From positions 1-8,014 of the forward strand of contig JANQOD010000233.1 in the NCBI GenBank assembly GCA_028289745.1: DNA of 8,014 bases. Direction: 5' to 3'. The notes beneath the pieces were generated by a model. It did not search any database. It saw only the letters and a list, made by a program, of their open reading frames with translations, and had not been told where the DNA came from. Positions 1-6,493 of this stretch are shown here, piece by piece. The DNA comes from Allomuricauda sp. (lineage in GTDB: Bacteria; Bacteroidota; Bacteroidia; Flavobacteriales; Flavobacteriaceae). A program made the translations under genes and the position numbers. Numbering within the stretch: position 1 is the first letter of the stretch; the number at the start of each line of letters is the position of its first letter.

Positions 1-3
1 ATC

Positions 4-1356
4 TTATCCTATTTCTTGGTGTAATAAATCGAGGCCGTCCCTGATTATTTTTTGGTGCGGTTGTTTTGAGACACATACGAATTCGGTAAGGGCAAAATCT
101 TCTGGCGCCACTTCATAGAGGCCCAATTGCTCCATCTCATCAAGATCCTTTACCATACAGGCCTTCAACAATTGAAGTGGGTAGATATCTAACGGAAATA
201 CTTCTTCATACAAGCCCGTGACCACAAATGCGCGATGCTCGCCGTTGGTATTGGTGTCGAGGTCATATTTCTTGTTGGGCCGCATCCAGGAAAAGGTCAA
301 GGCCCTTGTCGTTGAGATCTTGTTGAAAACCGGTTTGTTCCATCCAAAAAATTCATAATCATCACCCTCTGGAATGGCGGTAACCGTATTATTGTAAAAA
401 CCTACATAGCCATCGGGCTTCACTTTCGACCCCGTCAACACATCTCCATTGATGAGCCTGAAATTCTTCATGCCCACCCCACTGGCATATAAAAAAGTGG
501 ATATCTCGGCCCCGATCTTGGTCGTATAGTATTTGGGCGCCTTGACGGCCGAGCCGGTCAATGCAATGGTTCGCTCTGCTTTGAACCTTCCGGTCAGTAG
601 CCACTCGCCGATAATGATAAGGTCTTGGGGAGATAGGGTCCATACCACTTCCCCTTTATTGATCGGGTCAATTTTATTGATCTGGGTTCCTACCAGACCC
701 GCTGGGTGCGGACCCGATACCTTGTGTAGGGCAATGCCCTCCATTTTACTGAAAGGTGATGTCGAGGTGTTGCCGACCGAAACGTGAATCGAACCCGGTG
801 TCATCTTTGCAAGGGCATTGATGGCAACCTGCACTTCTTTCTCCTTTCCCCTTAAAACATAGTCAACCTCTGCGGCCAAAGGTGCCGTCGTGTAGCCAGA
901 AATGAAAATGCCCTTGGGCACCATATCTGGATCGGCGATAATGTCATAGGGCCGCTGTTTGATAAACGGCCAGCAACCTGATTTTAGCAATGCCCCCCTA
1001 ATTTCGTCTCCATCTGCCCTGTCAAGGTCGATTTTACCATCTGTGTGGAAGACCTGCTCTTTGTCAGCCAAGATCTTCAAGGTCAAGATGCGCCTTCTGG
1101 CCCCCCTTACAATCTCTACCAACTCTCCACTGACCGGAGAGACGAAGAGCATGTCTTCAATCTTCTTGTTGTAAAAAATAGGTTCACCGGCTTTGATTTC
1201 GGCACCTTCTTTCACCAACATTTTGGGTGTGATGCCATGAAAATCATCTAAATTGAGAGCGTAAACGTTACTGATGACGGCTTTTGAAGTTGTCTGTTCT
1301 GCAGCCCCGATAAGGTTGATGTCCAACCCTTTTTTGATTCGGATGTCTCTAGACAT
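4..1356 (-). CDS. nqrA: Na+-translocating NADH:quinone reductase subunit A
   Basis: NqrA is a peripheral cytoplasmic-side subunit of the six-subunit Na+-pumping NADH:ubiquinone oxidoreductase, which couples NADH oxidation by quinone to sodium export. The 450-residue product fits the family length (about 445-450). Visible family marks are the N-terminal IRIKKGLDINL (residues 5-15), a barrel-sandwich-like region (about 40-95), the SGPHPAGLVGTQI stretch (214-226) and the conserved end region YEEVFPLDIYP to FVCVSK (383-431). The start was placed at the ATG at 1354-1356 and not at the in-frame ATG at 1410, because homologues begin at this IKKGLD segment and a -7 promoter element lies between the two ATGs, so the upstream one would not be transcribed from it. 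The gene is complete; its stop codon is at 4-6. nqrB-F are expected beyond the left edge but cannot be seen. Confidence 0.96.
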   Translation of the reverse strand: MSRDIRIKKGLDINLIGAAEQTTSKAVISNVYALNLDDFHGITPKMLVKEGAEIKAGEPIFYNKKIEDMLFVSPVSGELVEIVRGARRRILTLKILADKEQVFHTDGKIDLDRADGDEIRGALLKSGCWPFIKQRPYDIIADPDMVPKGIFISGYTTAPLAAEVDYVLRGKEKEVQVAINALAKMTPGSIHVSVGNTSTSPFSKMEGIALHKVSGPHPAGLVGTQINKIDPINKGEVVWTLSPQDLIIIGEWLLTGRFKAERTIALTGSAVKAPKYYTTKIGAEISTFLYASGVGMKNFRLINGDVLTGSKVKPDGYVGFYNNTVTAIPEGDDYEFFGWNKPVFNKISTTRALTFSWMRPNKKYDLDTNTNGEHRAFVVTGLYEEVFPLDIYPLQLLKACMVKDLDEMEQLGLYEVAPEDFALTEFVCVSKQPHQKIIRDGLDLLHQEIG

Positions 1357-1391
1357 ATTGTTTGTGGACGTTTCGTTAACTATATTTCGTG

Positions 1392-1399
1392 CAAATTTA
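1392..1399 (-). promoter_or_regulatory. Candidate -7 promoter element of nqrA
   Basis: On the minus strand this reads TAAATTTG, an exact match to the Bacteroidota -7 consensus TAnnTTTG. Transcription would begin about 30 bases before the nqrA ATG at 1356 and downstream of the alternative ATG at 1410, which supports the shorter protein. A clear -33 TTG at the expected distance is not present, so the call rests on the -7 element and its position. Confidence 0.5.
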
Positions 1400-1444
1400 T
1401 GGCTTATCATGGAAATTACCTTGCCCTAAACAGGCGGAGGCCAT

Positions 1445-1467
1445 TTATTTATATTCATTCTAAATAA
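1445..1467. promoter_or_regulatory. 23-bp palindrome, possible operator
   Basis: Arms TTATTTA (1445-1451) and TAAATAA (1461-1467) are perfectly complementary around a 9-base spacer, and four further spacer positions are also symmetric. The site lies in the nqrA/plug divergent gap, about 50-70 bases upstream of the candidate promoter on each side, which is where a shared regulator could bind. The AT-rich layout, with an ATTCTAAATAA right half, resembles Fur-superfamily-type operators, but that likeness is from general impression. In an AT-rich gap, chance occurrence is possible. Confidence 0.35.
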
Positions 1468-1517
1468 TTTATCGTGAGCATGGCTCCACACTACTGTTTT
1501 CAGGCATACTTTTTGTT

Positions 1518-1525
1518 TACCTTTA
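1518..1525 (+). promoter_or_regulatory. Candidate -7 promoter element of the plug operon
   Basis: TACCTTTA matches the Bacteroidota -7 consensus TAnnTTTG at 7 of 8 positions (final G replaced by A). It sits 19 bases before the ATG at 1545, giving a very short leader. No convincing -33 TTG is seen at about 19 bases further upstream. This would drive the plug, DUF3667 and apaG genes. Confidence 0.35.
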
Positions 1526-1544
1526 CCCACAAAATAAGCGATAA

Positions 1545-2789
1545 ATGCGGTTTTTGATTAAACAAATACCCTTTCTATTTGTCTATATTTCGGTACTGGG
1601 CCAAGTACAGGAAGAGGTAAATCCGCCCCCCCATATCAAGACTGTGGTCTTCAAGGGACCGACCGAAGATCAATTTCCGGTCATACGGTTGGGCGAGCGT
1701 ATTGCCTTAGAGTTTGATGATCTTTCTGCGAGTGAACAAGACTATTATTACAAAATCATTCATTGTGACTATGATTGGACCCCTTCGCAATTATTGAAAT
1801 CACAGTATTTGCAAGGCAACGATAATCAGCGTATCATCGACCATCAAAACAGCTACAACACACTTCAGCCCTATTCGAACTATCGCCTGGCCATACCCAA
1901 CAACGAAGTAAGGCTCAGGGCCAGTGGCAATTATGTGCTTGAGATCTACAATATGTACAACGAAATTCAATTCTCGAGGCGATTCGTTGTCTACCAAGAT
2001 TTGGTGAAAGTGGGCGCCACTGTGAAACGGTCAAGGGATTTCAACTATGTCAATACCAAACAAGTTATACAGTTCACCATTAACACCTCTGGCTTTCAGG
2101 TGGTAAACCCCAAAAAAGAGATAAAAGTGGGCATTATAAAAAACCACTATTGGCCCACGGCCATTTACAATATAAAACCCCAGTTTACCATCGGCAATGA
2201 ACTTGTTTACCGATATGATCAAGAAACGGCTTTTTTTGGGGGCAATGAATTCTTGAACTTTGACACCAAAGATCTACGGGCACCCTCGTTCGCCATCTCG
2301 AGGGTCGAGTTCAAAGACCTCTACCACCATTATCTCTTCACCAACGATTACCGCTACGATCAAGAATATACCTTTTTCCCCGACATCAATGGCGATTTTG
2401 TGGTCCGTACCCTTCAGGGTGATGATGTGGCGCGTGAGGCCGAGTATTCAGAGGTTCATTTTAGCCTGCCGTACAATGAACTACTCGGGTTAAATGACGT
2501 TTATGTCGTGGGCAGGTTCAATAATTTTGACTTTAGTGAAGAGAACAGGATGTCGTTTAATGAAGAAAGTGGGAACATGGAGCTCACTTACCCCATTAAA
2601 CAGGGTTTCTACAATTACAAGTACGTGGTCAAAAAAGAAGATGGCGAGCTAGATTTCAACCTAGTCTCGGGCAATTTTCATTTTACCGAGAACAATTATC
2701 TCATTCTGGTATATTACCGAGATTTCGGCGAGCTTTACGACAGCATCATCGGCATTGGATCTACCAACTCGCGTGATATCAGCAATTGA
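1545..2789 (+). CDS. Type IX secretion system plug protein (DUF5103 family)
   Basis: The product (414 residues) belongs to the family formerly called DUF5103, now named for the Plug that closes the periplasmic side of the giant SprA outer-membrane translocon in Flavobacterium johnsoniae when no substrate is passing. Residues 1-20 form a signal peptide (basic MRFLIK, hydrophobic core, likely cut after VLGQ). The N-terminal plug domain spans roughly 28-150 and shows HCDYDW (73-78), PYSNYRLAIPN (109-119) and SGNYVLEIY (127-135). A middle region follows, and then a C-terminal beta-rich segment (about 315-362, VYVVGRFNNF onward) that looks like a carbohydrate-module-type E-set fold. It has no T9SS sorting domain, as expected for a machine part and not cargo. 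It is first in a unit with the DUF3667 gene 32 bases downstream. Family assignment is firm; the role is inferred from the family. Confidence 0.9.
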   Translation: MRFLIKQIPFLFVYISVLGQVQEEVNPPPHIKTVVFKGPTEDQFPVIRLGERIALEFDDLSASEQDYYYKIIHCDYDWTPSQLLKSQYLQGNDNQRIIDHQNSYNTLQPYSNYRLAIPNNEVRLRASGNYVLEIYNMYNEIQFSRRFVVYQDLVKVGATVKRSRDFNYVNTKQVIQFTINTSGFQVVNPKKEIKVGIIKNHYWPTAIYNIKPQFTIGNELVYRYDQETAFFGGNEFLNFDTKDLRAPSFAISRVEFKDLYHHYLFTNDYRYDQEYTFFPDINGDFVVRTLQGDDVAREAEYSEVHFSLPYNELLGLNDVYVVGRFNNFDFSEENRMSFNEESGNMELTYPIKQGFYNYKYVVKKEDGELDFNLVSGNFHFTENNYLILVYYRDFGELYDSIIGIGSTNSRDISN

Positions 2790-2821
2790 CTTATCTTTAA
2801 GGCTTAAACCGACCAAAAAAG

Positions 2822-4015
2822 ATGGGCAAGGGCAAGGGCCTTATCACCAAAGGCAGATATGAGCTTTCGTATCGTGGCACCAAATGTTTGAACTGCGGTC
2901 ATCCTTTGGATGTCAGCGATAAATACTGCCCTAATTGTTCGCAGGCCAACAGCACCAAAAAATTGGTGCTCAAAGATTTTTTCGATGAGTTTTTTTCCAG
3001 TCTTGTCAATTACGATTCAAAACTGCTCAAAACCCTTTATGCGCTTTTGGTGAAACCCGGTACCATTACCAAAGATTATGTCAGGGGCAAAAGAGTTTCT
3101 TACACCAATCCGTTTCGGTTTTTACTGAGTTTGGCCTTCATCTATTTTTTGATGTTTACCTACAACAACAACTTCTCGAGTTTAGATAGGTTTGGTGAGC
3201 AGCTCAATGACAATATCAAACAAACGGGGCCTCTTTCCTTTTCTTTGGAATCTGGAACGTTCACCAATGACAGCATTGCCCTTAGGGAACAAATTGACAA
3301 AGCCTTGAAAGAACAAGATTCGCTGGGCCAGAATACAGCAATGATCACAGAACAGATCAACAATCTGGATTCTTTGATCACTACGGGGCAAAAAGAAGGA
3401 ATTGAAAAAGATTCCATCATCTTGGCCGATCCAAAGGCCTATTTCAAAACGATCGGTAATAGCACAGACTCAAATATCTTCTTTGAAAAGATGGGCTACT
3501 TCGGTCTGTTGATCCGAAACGACTCCGTAGAAAGCTTTCAAGAGGCCCAAACCAAATATGGGATTGAAAATACTGCTTCGAACAGAATGGCTTTCAATTT
3601 TTCGAGTAGTGCCTTACGGGCGATTGAAAAGCCAGGTTCATTCATAAATACCACCATTTCAAGGTTGCCGTTCGTCGTATTTTTCTTCTTACCGGTCTTC
3701 GCCATTTTTATTTTGGTGGTGTACATCCGTAAAAAATATACCTATACCGATCATTTGATCTTTAGTTTTCACAACCAATCGTTATTATTTATATTGCTCA
3801 TCCTTAGCTTGATAGTAGATGCCATTTTCAATACGGCGAGTGCAGGATTGTTTTTATTGGTTTTTGCCTTTTACCTGTACAAGGCCATGCGCAAATTCTA
3901 TGGGCAAGGAAGGTTCAAAACGATTGTTAAATATTTCTTTCTGAACACGGTTTTTACATTTTTGGCCTTTTTGACCATTATGTTGCTGTTTACGGGAAGT
4001 GTCTTTACCTATTGA
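2822..4015 (+). CDS. DUF3667 membrane protein with N-terminal zinc ribbon
   Basis: The 397-residue product begins with a short zinc ribbon, CLNC (22-25) and CPNC (36-39), followed by the typical DUF3667 segment KDFFDEFFSSLVNYDSKLL and KPGTITKDYVRGKR (51-90). Hydrophobic membrane segments lie at about 97-113, 281-301, 320-335, 340-353 and 371-392, so this is an inner-membrane protein with the ribbon probably cytoplasmic. Between the first and second segments is a polar loop of about 165 residues (114-280), part of it helical and coiled-coil-like (155-190), which would face the periplasm. HLIFSFHNQS (311-320) matches the usual family signature before the third segment. The function of the family is unknown. 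The gene starts 32 bases after the plug gene and ends 5 bases before apaG, so the three are probably co-transcribed. The ATG at 2822 directly precedes the conserved N terminus. Confidence 0.85.
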   Translation: MGKGKGLITKGRYELSYRGTKCLNCGHPLDVSDKYCPNCSQANSTKKLVLKDFFDEFFSSLVNYDSKLLKTLYALLVKPGTITKDYVRGKRVSYTNPFRFLLSLAFIYFLMFTYNNNFSSLDRFGEQLNDNIKQTGPLSFSLESGTFTNDSIALREQIDKALKEQDSLGQNTAMITEQINNLDSLITTGQKEGIEKDSIILADPKAYFKTIGNSTDSNIFFEKMGYFGLLIRNDSVESFQEAQTKYGIENTASNRMAFNFSSSALRAIEKPGSFINTTISRLPFVVFFFLPVFAIFILVVYIRKKYTYTDHLIFSFHNQSLLFILLILSLIVDAIFNTASAGLFLLVFAFYLYKAMRKFYGQGRFKTIVKYFFLNTVFTFLAFLTIMLLFTGSVFTY

Positions 4016-4020
4016 GAATT

Positions 4021-4407
4021 ATGATTACGCAGGTCACCAAGGGGATAAAAGTCTCTGTACATACAAGCTTTGAGGGCACCTTCTTCAAAAACTATAAGAT
4101 GCACTATGCTTTTGGCTACACCATTACTATTGAAAACCAGGGTAAGGATGTGGTACAGTTGACCGCTAGGCATTGGGACATTCTTGATTCCTTAAAGGAA
4201 AAAGAGACCATAGACGGTGAAGGCGTAATCGGCAAAAAACCGGTCATTCAGCCCGGCAAATCGCACACCTATAGTTCAGGCTGCCTCTTGGCATCGCCCA
4301 TTGGGGCCATGCGCGGCTTTTACAACATGGTGAATTTTTCTTCATCAGAAGAATTTGAGGTTGAAATCCCGACCTTTAAGTTTGCCGCTCCCTTTGCGAT
4401 GAACTAA
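4021..4407 (+). CDS. apaG: ApaG family protein
   Basis: ApaG is a small cytoplasmic protein with an immunoglobulin/fibronectin-like beta fold. In enterobacteria it is linked genetically to cobalt and magnesium efflux (CorD), but its biochemical role is unsettled. The 128-residue product fits the family length and carries the diagnostic blocks RHWDI (50-54), GEGVIGKKPVIQPGK (66-80), YSSG (84-87), ASPIGAMRGFYNM (91-103) and the C-terminal EIPTFKFAAPF (115-125). The ATG at 4021 was chosen over the TTG at 4012, which overlaps the stop codon of the DUF3667 gene; homologues start close to this ATG. It is the last gene of the plug unit. No terminator hairpin is seen between it and the next gene, so some read-through into pruA is possible. 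Confidence 0.95.
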   Translation: MITQVTKGIKVSVHTSFEGTFFKNYKMHYAFGYTITIENQGKDVVQLTARHWDILDSLKEKETIDGEGVIGKKPVIQPGKSHTYSSGCLLASPIGAMRGFYNMVNFSSSEEFEVEIPTFKFAAPFAMN

Positions 4408-4442
4408 GCCCTTTTTCATTTTACTTTCGACATCCCTTTCAC

Positions 4443-4450
4443 TACCTTTG
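4443..4450 (+). promoter_or_regulatory. Candidate -7 promoter element of pruA
   Basis: TACCTTTG is an exact match to TAnnTTTG and lies 32 bases before the ATG at 4483. The predicted transcript start near 4455 leaves a leader of about 25 bases. The element overlaps an in-frame GTG at 4450, which rules that codon out as a start. A -33 TTG is not obvious. Confidence 0.6.
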
Positions 4451-4482
4451 TGGGCATTGTTCAATCCACAAAAATTTCCATG

Positions 4483-6111
4483 ATGGGTAAAGGTTTTTTT
4501 CAAGTTCCTATTGCAGTCAACGAACCTATTAAAAGTTATGCTCCGGGCACTCCTGAACGAGAAGAGGTGCTCAAACAATACAAGGTCTATTACGATACAC
4601 AAGTTGAAGTTCCGCTCTATATAGGATCTGAAGAAATCACGACGGGAAATACCCGCCCCATGTCGCCCCCCCATGAACACCGGCATATTGTGGGCAACTA
4701 CCATATCGCCGAGAAAAGACACATTGAAAGTGCCATCGCCAATTGTTTGGAAGCCCGCAAAAAATGGGCAGACCTCACTTGGGAGCAGCGGGCCGCCGTA
4801 TTTCTGAAAGCTGCTGACCTAATTGCGGGTCCGTACAGGGCCAAGATAAATGCCGCCACCATGATGGGCCAGTCAAAGACCATTCATCAGGCAGAGATAG
4901 ATTCTGCTTGCGAACTGATAGATTTCTTACGGTTCAATGTAGCGTTTATGAGCCAAATCTATGAAGAGCAGCCCGACTCTGCAGAAGGTACTTGGAACCG
5001 TGTCGAATACCGCCCTTTAGAAGGGTTTGTCTATGCCATTACCCCGTTCAATTTTACGGCCATTGCCGGAAATCTGCCCGCCAGTGCGGCCATGATGGGG
5101 AATGTGGTGGTTTGGAAGCCCAGCGATAGCCAAGTCTATTCTGCAAAGGTGATTATGGATGTCTTCAAGGAAGCTGGCCTGCCTGATGGTGTCATCAACA
5201 TGGTCATGGGCGATCCCGTAATGATTACCGACACCATTTTGTCAAGTCCTGATTTTTCTGGCTTGCATTTCACCGGCTCGACCACTGTGTTCAAAGCGCT
5301 TTGGAAACAGATTGGCAACAACGTTCACAACTACAAGACCTATCCCCGAATTGTGGGTGAAACGGGGGGTAAAGATTTCATCATAGCGCACCCAACGGCC
5401 AAACCCAAACAGGTGGCCACGGCCATAACAAGGGGGGCCTTTGAGTTTCAGGGTCAGAAATGCAGTGCGGCCTCGCGGGTGTACCTGCCCAAATCGACCG
5501 CTGGCGAGATTTTGGATCTGGTCAAAAAAAATGTTGAAAGCTTTAACAAGCCTGGTTCACCTGAAGATATGTCGAACTTCATCACAGCTGTCATTCATGA
5601 AGGTTCATTTGACAAGCTCGCCAGATACATCGACCAGGCGAAAGTTGACAAAAATGCAGAAATCATTGCGGGTGGCGGGCATGACAAATCGGTCGGCTAT
5701 TTTATTGAACCCACCGTTATTTTGACCACGGATCCCAAATATACCACCATGTGCACCGAACTCTTCGGACCCGTGGTCACTGTGTATGTCTATGAGGATA
5801 AGGATTGGGGCAAAACCCTTGAGCTGGTCGATGGCACCTCTGAGTATGCCCTGACAGGCGCCGTACTCTCACAAGACCGTTACGCCATCGATGAGGCTAC
5901 CAAAGCTTTGCAAAACTGTGCAGGAAACTTCTACATCAATGATAAACCAACAGGTGCCGTAGTAGGGCAACAACCCTTTGGCGGGGCCCGTTCTTCAGGC
6001 ACCAATGACAAAGCCGGTTCGGCCCAGAACCTGTTGCGTTGGGTATCGCCTCGACTGATCAAAGAAACCTTTGTCAGCCCTGAAGATTACAGCTATCCGT
6101 TTTTAGGGTAA
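4483..6111 (+). CDS. pruA: L-glutamate gamma-semialdehyde dehydrogenase (1-pyrroline-5-carboxylate dehydrogenase)
   Basis: This cytoplasmic enzyme oxidises glutamate semialdehyde (from 1-pyrroline-5-carboxylate) to glutamate with NAD+, the second step of proline degradation. The 542 residues match the stand-alone Bacteroidota form, not the PutA fusion; proline dehydrogenase must be encoded elsewhere. Aldehyde dehydrogenase marks are in order: N190 in TPFNFTAIAG (oxyanion hole), K212 in VVWKPS (NAD binding), general base E293 in VGETGGKDF, and nucleophile C327 in FQGQKCSAASR. E293 and C327 are 34 residues apart, the spacing seen in the superfamily. PQQ-free C-terminal motifs such as ELFGPVVTVYVY and QQPFGGARSSGTNDKAG are also intact. 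The start is the ATG at 4483 (MGKGFFQVP), as in relatives; an adjacent ATG at 4480 is possible. It has its own promoter and a strong terminator, so it is probably monocistronic. Confidence 0.96.
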   Translation: MGKGFFQVPIAVNEPIKSYAPGTPEREEVLKQYKVYYDTQVEVPLYIGSEEITTGNTRPMSPPHEHRHIVGNYHIAEKRHIESAIANCLEARKKWADLTWEQRAAVFLKAADLIAGPYRAKINAATMMGQSKTIHQAEIDSACELIDFLRFNVAFMSQIYEEQPDSAEGTWNRVEYRPLEGFVYAITPFNFTAIAGNLPASAAMMGNVVVWKPSDSQVYSAKVIMDVFKEAGLPDGVINMVMGDPVMITDTILSSPDFSGLHFTGSTTVFKALWKQIGNNVHNYKTYPRIVGETGGKDFIIAHPTAKPKQVATAITRGAFEFQGQKCSAASRVYLPKSTAGEILDLVKKNVESFNKPGSPEDMSNFITAVIHEGSFDKLARYIDQAKVDKNAEIIAGGGHDKSVGYFIEPTVILTTDPKYTTMCTELFGPVVTVYVYEDKDWGKTLELVDGTSEYALTGAVLSQDRYAIDEATKALQNCAGNFYINDKPTGAVVGQQPFGGARSSGTNDKAGSAQNLLRWVSPRLIKETFVSPEDYSYPFLG

Positions 6112-6135
6112 AATTCATAATAAAGAATGGTCGAG

Positions 6136-6169
6136 AACCCATCACCAGAAAAGAGGTGATGGGTTTTTT
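6136..6169 (+). terminator. Rho-independent terminator of pruA
   Basis: A perfect stem pairs ACCCATCACC (6137-6146) with GGTGATGGGT (6155-6164), extended by an A-T pair, around the 8-base loop AGAAAAGA. The stem runs straight into a six-T tract (6164-6169). It lies 25 bases after the pruA stop codon. Confidence 0.93.
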
Positions 6170-6237
6170 GTTATCGTAGCCACTTCAGCATTTTAACCAA
6201 AATGTAAATTTAAAGTTAATTAATTGTAAATTAATTA

Positions 6238-6245
6238 TATATTTG
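6238..6245 (+). promoter_or_regulatory. Candidate -7 promoter element, small transcript
   Basis: TATATTTG matches TAnnTTTG exactly. It begins over 200 bases before the DinB-like gene and only 4 bases separate it from the ATG at 6250, so a transcript from it would be leaderless for the small ORF or would be a small RNA. The surroundings are very AT-rich, which raises the chance of a random match. There is no well-placed -33 TTG (TTG at 6224-6226 is too close). Confidence 0.35.
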
Positions 6246-6249
6246 TGTT

Positions 6250-6381
6250 ATGCGCTTTAGCACAAAGCATATTCAATCTCTCAAAAAAGTTACCACACTT
6301 CGTCTAAACCAGTTTTGGTATTTTCTGAAATCGTATGCCAAAAAGTGCCAAAACACTTATGACGAAATATTGAAAACCTGA
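6250..6381 (+). CDS. Possible small basic protein, 43 codons
   Basis: An ATG-started reading frame of 43 residues, MRFSTKHIQSLKK onward, ending ILKT. It is lysine-rich and basic with one aromatic cluster (QFWYFLKSYAKK, about residues 21-32), and would be a short helical peptide. I do not recognise it. For it: a consensus -7 promoter element immediately upstream and unremarkable codon choice. Against it: the ATG would lie at or within a base or two of the transcript start, there is no ribosome binding site, a hairpin lies inside it, and an ORF this short is common by chance. It could instead be the body of a non-coding RNA. Confidence 0.2.
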   Translation: MRFSTKHIQSLKKVTTLRLNQFWYFLKSYAKKCQNTYDEILKT

Positions 6382-6463
6382 CCTTAATTTTCCCAAAGCC
6401 CTTTTGGCTCAATCACCCCCTATTTTGGCCCAAATAGGACGCAATTTGCCCATTATAATTCCA

Positions 6464-6471
6464 TATATTTG
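6464..6471 (+). promoter_or_regulatory. Candidate -7 promoter element of the DinB-like gene
   Basis: TATATTTG matches TAnnTTTG exactly and has a TTG at 6446-6448, 15 bases upstream, somewhat closer than the usual 17-23. Predicted transcription starts near 6477, giving a leader of roughly 38 bases before the ATG at 6515 that begins with a small hairpin (6479-6493). Confidence 0.55.
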
Positions 6472-6478
6472 ATAAAAT

Positions 6479-6493
6479 CCCTGAAAATCAGGG
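6479..6493 (+). promoter_or_regulatory. Small hairpin at the 5' end of the DinB-like mRNA
   Basis: CCCTG (6479-6483) and CAGGG (6489-6493) form a perfect 5-bp stem with loop AAAAT. It would be at the extreme 5' end of the message from the promoter at 6464-6471, where it could protect the RNA, or as DNA could act as an operator just at the transcript start. Both roles are inference. Confidence 0.3.

Noticed and set aside
2792..2799. TATCTTTA, a 7-of-8 match to the -7 promoter consensus before the DUF3667 gene
   Set aside because: It directly follows the plug stop codon with no -33 element, and a 32-base gap is easily explained by co-transcription. An internal promoter is possible but not supported enough to list.
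4408..4442. Possible terminator after apaG
   Set aside because: There are T-rich runs but no GC-rich inverted repeat before them, so no hairpin terminator can be supported.
4345..4722. 125-codon open frame on the minus strand
   Set aside because: It overlaps the end of apaG, the pruA promoter and the start of pruA, and its product has no recognisable domain. Both overlapped genes are firm family members.
6393..6410. Weak hairpin around AAAGCCCTTTTGGCT as terminator of the small transcript
   Set aside because: The stem is only four to five base pairs and is not followed by a T tract.
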